NCBI GenBank assembly: GCA_910589145.1
Contig: CAJUSD010000008.1
Location: forward strand, 1 to 64,000
DNA from: an uncultured Oscillospiraceae bacterium
GTDB lineage: Bacteria > Bacillota > Clostridia > Oscillospirales > Ruminococcaceae
Direction of reading: 5' to 3'
DNA: 64,000 nt
This document shows, piece by piece, positions 39,314 through 50,000 of the stretch. The notes below the pieces were generated by a model. The model saw nothing but the letters and a program-made list of their open reading frames with translations, was not told the origin of the DNA and did not search any database. How positions within the stretch are numbered: the first letter of the stretch is position 1; each line of letters begins with the position of its first letter. A program made the translations under genes and the position numbers.

Positions 39314-42300
39314 ACCTGAAATACTCCACTGCTCCTTGGAACAGCTTCATATCCTTTTGCCCGTCTACATTAATATACACCCTGTCCCCAATCCGTTCCG
39401 AGTGCCCCATTTTCCCAAAGACCCTGCCGTCTGGCGAAGTAATTCCTTCAATGGCAGCAGCAGATTCATTTGGATTAAATCGGATATCCAAAGAAGGATT
39501 TCCCTCTAAGTTTACATATTGGGTTGCAATTTGCCCATTAGCAGCCAACTGTGCAATAAACATGTCGTCAGCCACAAACCGCCCTTCTCCGTGAGAAATA
39601 GGAATGGTATAAATATCTCCTACTTCTGAGAACATCAGCCAGGGAGATTTGTTGGAAGCGACCCGCAACCTTACAAGGTTAGACTGATGCCTTCCGATGC
39701 GGTTAAAGGTCAGGGTAGGACAATCAGCGTCCATATCGCGGATTTCCCCAAAAGGAACAAGCCCAAGTTTAATCAAAGCCTGGAAGCCGTTGCAAATACC
39801 GCACATCAACCCGTCGCGTTGTTTTAAGAGCCGGTGAACTGCGTCAGCAATGCGTGGGTTTCGGAAGAAAGCAGTAATAAATTTCCCGGAACCGTCGGGT
39901 TCGTCGCCGCCGGAAAAACCTCCTGGGATAGCAATGATCTGGCTCTCCCCAATCCGCTGTTCAAAGGCAGAAACAGATTCTTCTAAATCACGGCTGGCTA
40001 AATTCCGTATTACAAAGATCTCTGTCTTTGCACCTGCCAGCTCAAAGACCCTGGCTGTATCATATTCACAGTTGGTGCCAGGGAATACGGGAATCAAAAC
40101 TTTTGGCTTTGCAACTTTAGAACTTGCCGTCAATACGGTTTTCCGTTCATAGGAGAAGGTAGGAACCGCCATTCTGGGAGTAGGCAGCAGGTAGGGGAAA
40201 ACCGGCTGCAGCTTAGACTCCCAAACCTTTTGGATTTCATTCATGGAAACGGTTTCGCCGCCCATGGAAATGGTATATTCCTCGGTAGTGTACCCTAACA
40301 GACTGCCAGTCGTTTCAATTTCTCCATCTGTTTCAAAAACAAACCCTCCATAGGATTGGTCTGAATTATAAAGTTCATTTTCAGAGATGGGAATCTCAAA
40401 GCGGAAGCCAATATGGTTCCCAAATCCCATTTTAGTAACTGCTTCCATAACTCCGCCAATGGAGGCAGTCCAGACAGAGCGGACTCTGCCGGAAACAATC
40501 AGTTTTTCCATCTCATCAAATACATTCCGAACACTGTCAAAACAGGGGAGTCCATCCTGGTTGTAATGGGGTTTTATAGAATAAACCGGATTCCCTGCCT
40601 TTTTAAATTCCGGGGAAAGAATGTTGCTGGTATTGGCAACCGAAACAGCAAAAGAAACCAAAGTCGGAGGAACGTCGATTTCTTCAAAGGTGCCGGACAT
40701 AGAATCTTTTCCGCCAATCGCGCCGCATTTCAGTTCCAGTTGTGCTTCCAGTGCGCCCAGCAGTGCAGAGAGAGGCTTGCCCCAGCGTTCTGGCTGGTTT
40801 TTGGTGCGTTCAAAGTATTCCTGGAAGGTCAGCCAGCACTTGTGGTAGCTGCCGCCTGCTGCAATGATTTTAGCGACTGATTCCACAACAGCCAGCATTG
40901 CGCCGTGGTAAGGGCTGTACTGGGATAGGTAGGGGTTAAAGCCCCATCCCATTAGGGAACAGGTGGTAGTGTCCCCTTGAAGCATAGGAATTTTCGCGGC
41001 CATTGCCTGAGTGGGGGTAAGCTGATGTTTCCCGCCAAAGGGCATTAAAACCGTATTGGCTCCAATCGTGGAATCAAACCGTTCCACAAGCCCTTTCTGT
41101 GAACAGAGGTTCAAGTCGGAAAGATGAGCCAAAAGCCTTTTTTTCAATGATTGCGGTTTCTTTTCCTCCTGCGGTATTTCCTGTACCAGAGCGGGGACAG
41201 AGGCGTCAGTATGCTTTTCCGCACCATTAGAGTTAAGGAAATTCCGGGAAAGGTTTACAATTGAAACGCCGTTCCAATTCAGGACAAGCCGTGGCTGTTC
41301 TGTTACAACCGCCACCTTTGTGGCTTCCAAATTCTCCTGGCCGGCCGCTTTTATAAATGCATCTGCATCTTCTTTGGAGACAACAACTGCCATCCTTTCC
41401 TGGGATTCAGAAATAGCAAGTTCCGTACCATCCAATCCGTCGTATTTTTTGGGAACGGCATTTAAATTGATTTCCAAACCATCGGCAAGTTCTCCAATCG
41501 CTACAGACACGCCCCCAGCACCAAAATCGTTGCAGCGCTTAATCATGCGTGTAATATTTCCGTTGCGGAACAGGCGCTGGAGTTTACGCTCTTCAGGGGC
41601 GTTGCCCTTTTGTACCTCCGCGCCACAGGTTTCCAGAGATTCCAGGGTGTGGCTTTTAGAGGATCCAGTCGCTCCGCCGCAGCCGTCCCTTCCTGTGCGT
41701 CCTCCTAACAGAATTACCACGTCTGAGGGTTCGGGACGCTTGCGTATTACATTTTCAATCGGGGCAGCGGCGATAACCGCTCCAATTTCAAGCCGTTTTG
41801 CCACGTAGCCGGGATGATATATCTCTGCCACATGTCCGGTTGCAAGGCCAATTTGATTGCCATAGGAGCTGTACCCATTTGCCGCAGTTGTTACAAGCTT
41901 TCTTTGTGGAAGCTTGCCTTTTAAGGTCTGTTCCACCGGGAGCAGGGGGTCAGCGGCACCTGTAACACGCATCGCCTGATATACATAGCTGCGTCCAGAG
42001 AGAGGATCGCGGATAGCGCCTCCCAGACAGGTAGCAGCCCCGCCAAAAGGCTCAATTTCCGTTGGATGGTTATGGGTTTCATTTTTGAACATCAGCAGCC
42101 ATTGGCTTTCCTTACCGTCGTTGTCCACTGTAATACGGACAGAACAGGCGTTGATTTCTTCTGATTCATCCAAGTCCTGCAAATATCCCTCTGCCTTTAA
42201 AGCCTTTGCACCGATGGTTGCCAAGTCCATTAAACAAACCGGTTTGTTTTCCCGTCCAAGTTTGGCGCGGATTGCCAGATACTTTTGATAGCTGTCCCGA

Positions 42301-43031
42301 ATATAAGGGGGTTCAATTTCTACATGGTCTATAATGGTTCCAAACGTGGTGTGGCGGCAATGGTCTGACCAGTAAGTATCAATCATTTTAATTTCCGTGA
42401 TTGTTGGGTCGCGATGTTCCTCGTCACGGAAATAACTTTGACAGAATGAAATATCATCTTCGTCCATCGCAAGCCCATAAATGCTGATAAATTCCTTTAA
42501 CTCAGCTTTTCCACATTGAATAAATCCGTTTAAAGTTTTAACCTCTGTGGGAATGGCATAGGAAGTTTCCAATGTCTCCGGCTTATCCAAAGACGCTTCA
42601 CGGCTTTCAACCGGGTTAATCAGGTAATGTTTGATTGACATAAATTCTGCGTCGCTGATTTTCCCGTAAATATAGTAAATCCGGGCTGTTCGGATAATTG
42701 GCTTTTCTTTTAAAGTGGAAATTTGGATACACTGGGCGCAGGAATCCGCCCTCTGGTCAAACTGCCCTGGAAGGTACTCGCTGGCAAATACCCGCGCGTC
42801 CTGGGAGTCTGGAAGCTCGCTGTATGTTTCGTCAACCTGGGGTTCTGAAAATACGGAATCCCGTACCTGGCTGAAATCTTCATCCGTTAATCCCTGTGCG
42901 TCGTAACGGTTGAGCAGGCGAACCCTGTTTACGCCCTTTATCATGAGGGCTGTTTGTATATCGGCTAAAATTCCCTGTGCTTCTACTGCAAAGTCCGGTT
43001 TTTTTTCTACATAAATGCGCTTAACTGCCAT
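39312..43031 (-). CDS. purL: Phosphoribosylformylglycinamidine synthase (single-chain PurL with glutaminase domain)
   Basis: FGAM synthase turns FGAR into FGAM with ATP and glutamine, the fourth step of purine synthesis. The 1239-residue chain is the fused form: synthase core with THNHPTEIEPFGGAATC and GGRTGRDGCGGATGSSKSH, and a C-terminal glutaminase with the nucleophile in CGICNGFQALIKLG and HGEGRF. The frame opens at 43088, but that lies on the promoter's -10. CAGGAGTG precedes ATG 43031 (MAVKRIYVEKKPDF), which matches family starts. No other pur genes are beside it. Confidence 0.95.
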   Translation of the reverse strand: MAVKRIYVEKKPDFAVEAQGILADIQTALMIKGVNRVRLLNRYDAQGLTDEDFSQVRDSVFSEPQVDETYSELPDSQDARVFASEYLPGQFDQRADSCAQCIQISTLKEKPIIRTARIYYIYGKISDAEFMSIKHYLINPVESREASLDKPETLETSYAIPTEVKTLNGFIQCGKAELKEFISIYGLAMDEDDISFCQSYFRDEEHRDPTITEIKMIDTYWSDHCRHTTFGTIIDHVEIEPPYIRDSYQKYLAIRAKLGRENKPVCLMDLATIGAKALKAEGYLQDLDESEEINACSVRITVDNDGKESQWLLMFKNETHNHPTEIEPFGGAATCLGGAIRDPLSGRSYVYQAMRVTGAADPLLPVEQTLKGKLPQRKLVTTAANGYSSYGNQIGLATGHVAEIYHPGYVAKRLEIGAVIAAAPIENVIRKRPEPSDVVILLGGRTGRDGCGGATGSSKSHTLESLETCGAEVQKGNAPEERKLQRLFRNGNITRMIKRCNDFGAGGVSVAIGELADGLEINLNAVPKKYDGLDGTELAISESQERMAVVVSKEDADAFIKAAGQENLEATKVAVVTEQPRLVLNWNGVSIVNLSRNFLNSNGAEKHTDASVPALVQEIPQEEKKPQSLKKRLLAHLSDLNLCSQKGLVERFDSTIGANTVLMPFGGKHQLTPTQAMAAKIPMLQGDTTTCSLMGWGFNPYLSQYSPYHGAMLAVVESVAKIIAAGGSYHKCWLTFQEYFERTKNQPERWGKPLSALLGALEAQLELKCGAIGGKDSMSGTFEEIDVPPTLVSFAVSVANTSNILSPEFKKAGNPVYSIKPHYNQDGLPCFDSVRNVFDEMEKLIVSGRVRSVWTASIGGVMEAVTKMGFGNHIGFRFEIPISENELYNSDQSYGGFVFETDGEIETTGSLLGYTTEEYTISMGGETVSMNEIQKVWESKLQPVFPYLLPTPRMAVPTFSYERKTVLTASSKVAKPKVLIPVFPGTNCEYDTARVFELAGAKTEIFVIRNLASRDLEESVSAFEQRIGESQIIAIPGGFSGGDEPDGSGKFITAFFRNPRIADAVHRLLKQRDGLMCGICNGFQALIKLGLVPFGEIRDMDADCPTLTFNRIGRHQSNLVRLRVASNKSPWLMFSEVGDIYTIPISHGEGRFVADDMFIAQLAANGQIATQYVNLEGNPSLDIRFNPNESAAAIEGITSPDGRVFGKMGHSERIGDRVYINVDGQKDMKLFQGAVEYFR

Positions 43032-43083
43032 CTTTCCACACTCCTGTATTGTTGATTTCAGGTTAAGGGCTTCTCTATTATCA

Positions 43084-43113
43084 ATCATATCACAAAATCC
43101 GACGCGAAAACAA
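43084..43113 (-). promoter_or_regulatory. Promoter of purL (minus strand)
   Basis: On the minus strand TTGTTT (43108-43113) is 18 bases from TATGAT (43084-43089). The leader to ATG 43031 is about 45 bases, too short for a long riboswitch. Confidence 0.6.
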
Positions 43114-43359
43114 TAAAACTATATGAAAATTTTGGTGCATTCTGGGTTGTCCTTTTGTATGTTGTGTCTATTTTACTGGTGAATTTTGGGGACAGTGTTA
43201 TGTGTAGCAAGGTTTTACAAGGGTTAAATACGGAAATCAAAATTCAGAATTATTGCAAAAAAGAAGCAGAAAACCTCCAGTGCGGGCACAAAGCAACGTC
43301 AGTCGCAAACTAAACCCGCAAGGCGCGAAACTCCTTTTGGCAGGCGTATTTTTTCTTTC

Positions 43360-43393
43360 CTTCTTTCTTTTTTGCGACAGGAAAAGAAAGAAG
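43360..43393. terminator. 12-bp perfect pyrimidine/purine hairpin
   Basis: CTTCTTTCTTTT (43360-43371) pairs exactly with AAAAGAAAGAAG (43382-43393). It lies between purL and ribF, downstream of ribF on the minus strand, close to the GGTGGGCTTCTTC block of the dispersed repeat. Its function is uncertain. Confidence 0.45.
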
Positions 43394-43420
43394 AAGCCCA
43401 CCATTCTCTCCGCCTTCCCT

Positions 43421-43447
43421 GAAAAACACCCCGGTGGGGTGTTTTTC
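43421..43447. terminator. Terminator downstream of ribF (symmetric)
   Basis: GAAAAACACCCC (43421-43432) pairs exactly with GGGGTGTTTTTC (43436-43447), a GGT loop. T-runs on both sides make it bidirectional; it ends the nine-gene minus-strand cluster. Confidence 0.85.
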
Positions 43448-43491
43448 AATATCAGCCTTATCAACCTCAAAATCTCCGCAAAATTGATTTC

Positions 43492-43533
43492 CCTATTTCA
43501 AACCTGCTTTATTTGTCTTTCGTTTATGCCCGC
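43492..43533 (-). repeat. Head fragment of the dispersed repeat at the 3' end of ribF
   Basis: On the minus strand this reads GCGGGCATAAACGAAAGAC, then AATAAAGCAGGTTTG. This matches the head of copy D at 6420 (GCGGGCATAAGCCAAAG, later AAAAAGGTT). It covers the last codons and the TAA stop of ribF. Confidence 0.45.
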
Positions 43534-44489
43534 AGACCTTCCCCGCTGCCGCCGTGAAAGATATTAAAATACCAATCCCCTTGGCCAATAGCTTTCCGGC
43601 TGATTTCCACAGCTTTTTCCTTATCCTTTGCAATCTGCGCCTTTAATACCTCAATGGAAGGGAATTTAACCTCATCCCGCAAATGTTCCAAAAAGAACAC
43701 TTGGATTCGTTCTCCATACAGTTCCTTTTGGCAATTTAAAATATGGGTTTCTGCTGAAATACAATCGCTTCCAACAGTAGGCTTTACACCGACATTAGAA
43801 ACCGCAGGAAGATATTTCCCCTCAATTTTCGCAACAGAGGCATATACGCCAAAAGCCGGGACGCAGTAACCAGAGGGAAATATCTGGTTAATTGTGGGGA
43901 AATCCATTTGCCTGCCCAGCTGGTTCCCGTGGCTCACTTCAAAGTCAATGGAATAGGGCCGGCCCATCATTTTTCGGACAGCTTCCATTTTACCCTGGGC
44001 AATGGCATCACGGATAGCTGTAGAACTGATTCTTTCATCAGAGTACGTCACCTGTCCAGCAGAAAGAACGGAAACCCCCACCTTATCACATTCGCGGATT
44101 AAAAAATCCACATTTCCAACAGCATCCTTTCCGAAGTGGAAATTGTTGCCGCAGCAAACAACCCTTGCCCCCATTTTGCCAATGAGCACTTCATGAATAA
44201 AACGTTCCGGGGAAAGTCCCCGGACCTCTGAAAAATCAAGGGAAACCACTGCTTGAAACCCGATTTCCCGGAAAGCATTGAATTTGGCTTCTGGGCTTAA
44301 AATGGTAGCCCCCTTTTTAGCCAAATGGCTGAAGGTAAAGACACAGGGGGTCATAATGGAGGCAAAAGCAGCAGTAGAGCATAATACCTTTTGATGGCCC
44401 ATGTGAACACCGTCAAAATACCCCAGCGCAACAGCGGAGGGGCCGGGGATATGAGACTGAATCTGGGATAAGCTGCGGTAAATATCCAT
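43524..44489 (-). CDS. ribF: Bifunctional riboflavin kinase / FAD synthetase
   Basis: RibF makes FMN from riboflavin, then FAD. The 321-residue protein has the adenylyltransferase N-domain with GYFDGVHMGHQ (about 23-33), VCCGNNFHFGKDA and SSTAIRDAI, and the riboflavin kinase C-domain with GNQLGRQMDFPT (about 189-200) and AETHIL. The frame is open from 44522, but AAAGGATAAAG upstream points to ATG 44489 (MDIYRSLSQ). The last three residues and stop lie in a repeat-like sequence. It is the last gene of the rimP-ribF cluster. Confidence 0.93.
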   Translation of the reverse strand: MDIYRSLSQIQSHIPGPSAVALGYFDGVHMGHQKVLCSTAAFASIMTPCVFTFSHLAKKGATILSPEAKFNAFREIGFQAVVSLDFSEVRGLSPERFIHEVLIGKMGARVVCCGNNFHFGKDAVGNVDFLIRECDKVGVSVLSAGQVTYSDERISSTAIRDAIAQGKMEAVRKMMGRPYSIDFEVSHGNQLGRQMDFPTINQIFPSGYCVPAFGVYASVAKIEGKYLPAVSNVGVKPTVGSDCISAETHILNCQKELYGERIQVFFLEHLRDEVKFPSIEVLKAQIAKDKEKAVEISRKAIGQGDWYFNIFHGGSGEGLRA

Positions 44490-44549
44490 ATAGAACTTTA
44501 TCCTTTCATAAGTATAACGCAAATTTGCCTTATCGAATTCACGCTAATT

Positions 44550-45518
44550 TTAAATGGTCTTTTCCATCGGCCTCATATCAAGTATAGGAGCGGGCTGCCT
44601 GGCCGCCAGAATCTTTGTTGTTCTTAAAAGGCCCCGTTCCCAGTTTGGGCGGGCGATCCCCAAAAAGGTTTTATCCGAACCCATTACGCGAATATCGCCC
44701 TCCGTTTTTGGGCAGCGGAGTTTTTTCAAATCCAGAGGAACACCGTTGAGAAACAAACGGGTTCGGAAAGAATCGAGCCAGAGGGCAGGGAGGGATTCAA
44801 AAGCCCTCCCGATAGGGAACAGGAGGGATTCCAAATTTCCCTCATCTGAAGCTCTTTGAAGCTGCTCCAGAGTGAGGCAGTCCTTAAGCAGAAAGCCAGC
44901 TGCTTTGATTCGCCGCAGAGCCGTTACAACTGCCCCGCATCCAAGGGCGGCACCAATGTCATGGCAGATAGTACGGATATATGTTCCCTTTGAACAGGAG
45001 ATTTCCAAAACGCCGGACTGGGTTTCTTCTGAAAAGGAAACCAGTTCCAATTGGTGGACTTCAACATTTCTTGGCTGGCGTTCCACTTCTATTCCCTGAC
45101 GTGCCAAATCATACAGCCGCTGCCCTCCCACCTGTATGGCGGAATACATAGGTGGAAGCTGTTGGATTGCTCCCTGAAAGCGGGGGAGAATCTGTCCTAC
45201 CTGTTCATAGGAAATTCGGGGAACCCCTTGCGTTCCTTTGACATTTCCCCAGATATCCTGGGTATCGCTGGTCAAACCCAGCTGGAAGGACGCTAAATAT
45301 GCCTTGTCCTGGTCTGGAAGAATATCACAGGCACGAGTTGCCCTTCCAACTAAAACCGGCAAAACTCCTGTGGCCATAGGGTCAAGAGTTCCAGCATGTC
45401 CCAACCTTCGGATATGCAGGATCCCCCGAAGCTTTGCAATTACATCAAATGACGTAAACGCCTGAGGCTTATCCACACACAATACGCCGCTCCAGTCCTC
45501 TCTGTTGTCCTGGGCCAT
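44550..45518 (-). CDS. truB: tRNA pseudouridine(55) synthase TruB
   Basis: TruB isomerises U55 of the T-loop of most tRNAs. The 322-residue protein has the catalytic Asp in HAGTLDPMATGVLPVLVG (about 40-57), the KAYLASFQLG stretch (about 72-81), and SCSKGTYIRTI (about 182-192), all family marks. The C-terminal part is longer than the minimal enzyme and resembles a PUA-type domain. The start at 45518 follows GAAAGGATG. It lies between nrnA and ribF, the usual Firmicute order. Confidence 0.95.
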   Translation of the reverse strand: MAQDNREDWSGVLCVDKPQAFTSFDVIAKLRGILHIRRLGHAGTLDPMATGVLPVLVGRATRACDILPDQDKAYLASFQLGLTSDTQDIWGNVKGTQGVPRISYEQVGQILPRFQGAIQQLPPMYSAIQVGGQRLYDLARQGIEVERQPRNVEVHQLELVSFSEETQSGVLEISCSKGTYIRTICHDIGAALGCGAVVTALRRIKAAGFLLKDCLTLEQLQRASDEGNLESLLFPIGRAFESLPALWLDSFRTRLFLNGVPLDLKKLRCPKTEGDIRVMGSDKTFLGIARPNWERGLLRTTKILAARQPAPILDMRPMEKTI

Positions 45519-45556
45519 TCCATCTACATCCTTTCACTATTTGTACAAAAAGCTTT

Positions 45557-46519
45557 CTAGAAAGCCTTTTCAAATTCCTTGGAAAGAAGGTTTAAAGTTT
45601 TTTCTGCAGTCTGCTTTATTAGGCATCCCGCCGCCCGCTTATGGCCGCCGCCTCCAAAAACAGCGCAAATCTGGCTTGCGTCCACAGTTTCGCCTGTCCG
45701 CAGGGAAACTTTAAAACCACCTTCCGGGCGTTCTTTCAGGGTAGCGCCAATCTCAACACCTTCAATAGACCGGGGAGTATTTACCAGCCGTTCTGTGTCC
45801 TCATAGTCTGCCCCTGCTTTTGCCAAAAGTTCCTGTGTGATAACAATAGCCGCTGCTTTTCCACCGCAATAAAATCGGAGCGTTTTCAGAACTTCTTGTT
45901 CCAGAGTCAGTTGAGCCTGTGTTTTAACTTCAAACATATCCCAGTTGATTTCAAACCAGTTTGCTCCCAATTCCATTAGTTCCGCCGCGATTTGGTGGGT
46001 TCGCGGTTCCGTGTTGGAGAAGCGGAAACATCCCGTATCGGTTGAAATGCCCAAATACAGGCAGCTTGCAATTGCCGGGGTACAGGCAATCCCCATTTTG
46101 CCAATCAGGTCATAGATAATCTGGCAGTTTGCCGCTGCGCCCCCAAGAAGGAGACGTTTTGCATAGGGTTTATGGGACAGATGATGGTCTATTGCCAAAT
46201 CAACCTTTCCTGCTTCCTGATAGACAGATAACGCGCTGCCCATAAGTTTAACGTCCGCTATATCGACAGAGACAATAAACTGTGCCGATTCCGGCGGAAA
46301 CAAAAGGGAAGGGTTAAGCCCTTTTGTTACAAAGCCCATTTTCCGAGGAATTGGATCTGTACAGATAACGGCAGCATGTTTGCCAAGCTGATGAAGCGCC
46401 TGGCATAATCCATAACCTGAACCGATTGTATCTCCGTCTGGGCTTTGATGGCACAGGAGCAGAATCCAATCCTGCTGTAAAAGCAGGGATGCAGCTTGTT
46501 CTATTTGCAGAAGTTCCAT
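45557..46519 (-). CDS. nrnA: DHH-family oligoribonuclease / PAP phosphatase NrnA
   Basis: NrnA degrades very short RNA fragments and dephosphorylates pAp. The 320-residue protein has the DHH-superfamily metal motifs SPDGDTIGSG (about 26-35), an acidic VSVDIADV, and DHHLSH (about 112-117). A C-terminal DHHA1 domain ends in GGGGHKRAAGCL (about 292-303). AAAGGATG precedes ATG 46519. It lies between rbfA and truB, as is common in Firmicutes. Confidence 0.93.
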   Translation of the reverse strand: MELLQIEQAASLLLQQDWILLLCHQSPDGDTIGSGYGLCQALHQLGKHAAVICTDPIPRKMGFVTKGLNPSLLFPPESAQFIVSVDIADVKLMGSALSVYQEAGKVDLAIDHHLSHKPYAKRLLLGGAAANCQIIYDLIGKMGIACTPAIASCLYLGISTDTGCFRFSNTEPRTHQIAAELMELGANWFEINWDMFEVKTQAQLTLEQEVLKTLRFYCGGKAAAIVITQELLAKAGADYEDTERLVNTPRSIEGVEIGATLKERPEGGFKVSLRTGETVDASQICAVFGGGGHKRAAGCLIKQTAEKTLNLLSKEFEKAF

Positions 46520-46546
46520 TTTTGTTTCATCCTTTCCACAAAGGGC

Positions 46547-46582
46547 AGGGGGTTCGCGGCTGGAAAATGCAGCGAACCCCCT
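46547..46582 (-). terminator. Hairpin between rbfA and nrnA
   Basis: AGGGGGTTCG (46547-46556) pairs exactly with CGAACCCCCT (46573-46582). No T-run follows on the minus strand, so it may process or attenuate the mRNA rather than end it. Confidence 0.5.
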
Positions 46583-46609
46583 CCTTATTCTTGAAACCGG
46601 CAGTTATTC

Positions 46610-46966
46610 TTATTTTTCAGACGGAACAACTCCATCCAAAATTTTGGAAATCCTCGCGCCGGCTTCAATGGAATCATCCGGTATAAATTGAAGTTCAGGA
46701 ACCTTTCTAAGCCGGAGTCTGCTGCCTAATTCCCTGCGGATAAATCCCTGGGCGCTTTTCAGACCCTTTACAGATTCCTTTGCCTTCTCCAACCCTTCCA
46801 AACAACTGACATAAACTTTACAGTAAGACATATCACCGGAAAGGTCTACTTTTACAATACTAAGCAAACCGGAGACTCTGGGGTCTTTCACTGACCTGAA
46901 AATATCGGAAAGTTCCCGTTTGATATCTTCGGTATTTCTGCCTAATTTGTGGCTGTTACCGGCCAA
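46610..46966 (-). CDS. rbfA: 30S ribosome-binding factor RbfA
   Basis: RbfA binds the maturing 30S subunit and helps process the 16S 5' end. The 118-residue KH-fold protein has the N-terminal NTEDIKRELSDIFRSVKDPR and the central VDLSGDMSYCKVYVS strand, and ends with the LRKVPELQFIPDDS block. The start codon is TTG at 46966, placed by GGAGGTG seven bases upstream. It follows infB by 36 bases. Confidence 0.94.
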   Translation of the reverse strand: MAGNSHKLGRNTEDIKRELSDIFRSVKDPRVSGLLSIVKVDLSGDMSYCKVYVSCLEGLEKAKESVKGLKSAQGFIRRELGSRLRLRKVPELQFIPDDSIEAGARISKILDGVVPSEK

Positions 46967-47002
46967 AAGGCGGCACCTCCAGACATAAATAGATTTTTGC
47001 TG

Positions 47003-50000
47003 TTATTCTTCGCGGTATTCCTCAATTTCGTAAGCTTCCAGTATATCGCCGTCTTTGATATCATTAAACTTAGACAAATGGATTCCACATTCAAAGCCCT
47101 GCTGGACTTCTTTGGCGTCATCCTTTAACCGTTTCAGGCTGTCAATTTTATCGTCTGCGACAATAATACCGTCCCGAACAATGCGGATGCTGTTATTGCG
47201 TGCAACCTTCCCCTCAAGGATGTAGCATCCTGCCACAATGCCCACATTGGAGATTTTATAAACCATCCGAACTTCAGCCCTGCCGATTTCAACCTCGCGG
47301 GTCTTGGGGGCAAGCATGCCTTTCATGGCAGATTCAATTTCTTCAATCGCATCATAAATGACACGGTAAAGCTTAATTTCCACGCTGTCACGTTCTGCAT
47401 TGCTTCTGGCAACTGGATCCGGACGGACATTAAATCCAACAATAATCGCCTGTGAAGCATTGGCGAGCATAACGTCGGATTCATTGACAGCGCCAACCCC
47501 GCCATGGACAACTTTCACGCGTACTTCGCTGGTAGACAGTTTTTCCAAAGACTGCTTAACAGCTTCAACGGAGCCTTGGACATCTGCCTTAACGATAATA
47601 GGAAGTTCCTTTATTTCGCCTTCTTCGATCTGGGCGAACAGATTTTCAAGAGTTACTTTATTATAAGCCTGGAAAGCTGCTTCCTTAGCCTGCTGCTTCC
47701 GTTCTTCCACAAGCTGCCTTGCAAGGCGTTCGTCTGCAACAACGTTGAAAGTATCTCCTGCGCTGGGGGCTTCGGCTAAACCAGTAATTTCCACTGGCAT
47801 AGACGGCCCTGCAATTTCGACACGGTTGCCCTTGTCATCCATCATAACGCGGACACGTCCAACAGCAGTTCCGGCGATAATAATATCCCCGTTGTGCAAA
47901 GTTCCGTTTTGAACCAGAACAGTTGCAACTGGGCCGCGTCCTTTATCCAACCGGGCTTCAATTACTGTACCCTTAGCCTGACGGTCGGGATTCGCTTTCA
48001 GTTCCTTTACATCTGCTACAAGCTGTACCATTTCCAAAAGGGAATCAATATTGTTATGGGTTTTTGCAGAAACGGGAACACAGATAACATCACCGCCCCA
48101 TTCTTCGGGAACAAGGCCGTACTCAGTCAATTCCTGTTTCACCTTTTCAGCGTTTGCGTCAGGTTTATCCATTTTATTAATTGCAACAATAATGGAAACT
48201 TCAGCAGCCTTTGCATGGTTGATTGCTTCTACTGTCTGAGGCATAATGCCATCATCGGCGGCAACCACCAGAATAGCAATATCTGTTACCTGTGCGCCTC
48301 TGGCGCGCATGGAAGTAAACGCTTCATGTCCTGGAGTATCCAGGAAAGTAATCAAACGGTCATTGACTTTTACCTGATATGCGCCGATATGCTGGGTAAT
48401 GCCGCCGGCTTCAGAGGCGGTGACATTGGCATGGCGGATCGCATCCAGAAGGGAAGTTTTCCCATGGTCAACATGCCCCATAACAACAACGACCGGGCTG
48501 CGTTCTACCAGGGAACCAGCTTCGTCCTCAGAATCATCAATTAACTGATCTTCAATGGTGACGATAACCTCTTTTTCCACCTTAGCGCCAATTTCCATTG
48601 CCACCAGTGCAGCAGTGTCAAAATCAATTACCTGGCTGGCGCTTGCCATAACGCCGGAAGCCATCAGACGTTTTACAACTTCGGCAACCTGGATCTTCAG
48701 CCTCCCGGCAAGATCGCTGACAGAGATCTCATCGGGAATTGCAATTTCCAGTTTCTGGCGGCGCTGACGTTCCATTTCCAGACGGCGCATTTTCTCGGCT
48801 TCCTGCTCACCGCGGGAGCGCTGAGGGCGGCGGTTGTACTGGCTGGAACGCTGGGTCAGTTTTTGTTTGCGTGCAGTCATATCCTTAACGTTTGTAGGCG
48901 CTATCTGCTCATATCTTTCATTATATTTATCCAAATCTACATTGACGGCGCGCATGTCCGCACGGATTACGCCGTTTGCATCCACGGTAGAAACAGTTTT
49001 CTGCGGACGGCTGGGATCAGCGGGACGTTGGGAACGGGCTGGCCTTGCCTGGGAAGCTGCTGGGCGTTGGGGTCTCTGTCCGCCGCCTGCGGAACGGTTT
49101 CCCTGTCCCTGTTGGCGTTGCCCCTGGGAGCCGCCTTGACGTTGGCTGCCTCCCTGTCCCTGACGGGAACCTTGACCACCCTGGCGCTGTCCCTGGCCCT
49201 GCCTCTGCTGACCCTGGAAACCGCCGCCCTGACGGGGGGGTTGTCCTTGCTGGCCTCCCTGGGATTGGCGCTGTCCCTGCTGTCCTTGAGAACGATTTTG
49301 ACCGCCTTGCCGCTGGCCCTGTCCTCCCTGGCCCTGGGGACGCTGCCCTGACTGCTGCCCAGAACGCTGTCCCTGTGGAGAAGTGCTCTGGGGGGCGCCC
49401 TGCTGTTGGAGATTCTGCAAAGACTGGGCAGGCTGGGCTGTGGCTGCTGGTTGTGCCTGGTTCTGCTGGATTTGAGAGGATGCTCCGCCGGCAGATGCGG
49501 GCGCGGTCTCTCTGGTTCTGTTTTCCTGCCGTTTATTTTGGTTATTCGATGTTGTCACCTTTTTATCATCTTCCTCAGCTTTGGTTTCGGTCTGCTGTTT
49601 TTGGGGCTGGCTTTCCGGCTTTACTGACTCTGCCGGAGTCTGTATTTGAGATGGAACCAGCGGCTCTTTCGCCGGCGGTTCTTTTACAGAAGCTTCCTGG
49701 GCCGGTATGGATGGGGCAGAAACTTTCGGCGGTTCTTCCTCTTTCTTTACAGAGGCCTGTGAAACTTCTGGGGGATTTTGGAACTGCGCTGTCTGTGAAG
49801 CTGCAGCGGGAGCAGCCGGTTCAGGAAGCTTAACCGCCGGGGGATTGGAGGGGGGTTCCTGCACAATAGGTTTTTCCTGTGGCGCAGGAGGTTGTTTTGC
49901 TTTTACACGGGGGGTGCGAGCGGGCTTTGCCTGTTCCTGAACGACTTTCAATTCATCCAGAGAGTCAACCTGCTTCATCCGGGTAAAATGCGCCAGAACC

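Noticed and set aside
43032..43107. A PRPP or guanine riboswitch before purL
   Set aside because: The promoter lies 50 bases before the start codon, which leaves no room for one.
48863..49833. Plus-strand open frames of 160-260 codons opposite infB
   Set aside because: They mirror the Gly/Gln/Arg-rich low-complexity DNA of infB, lack ribosome sites and have no family features.
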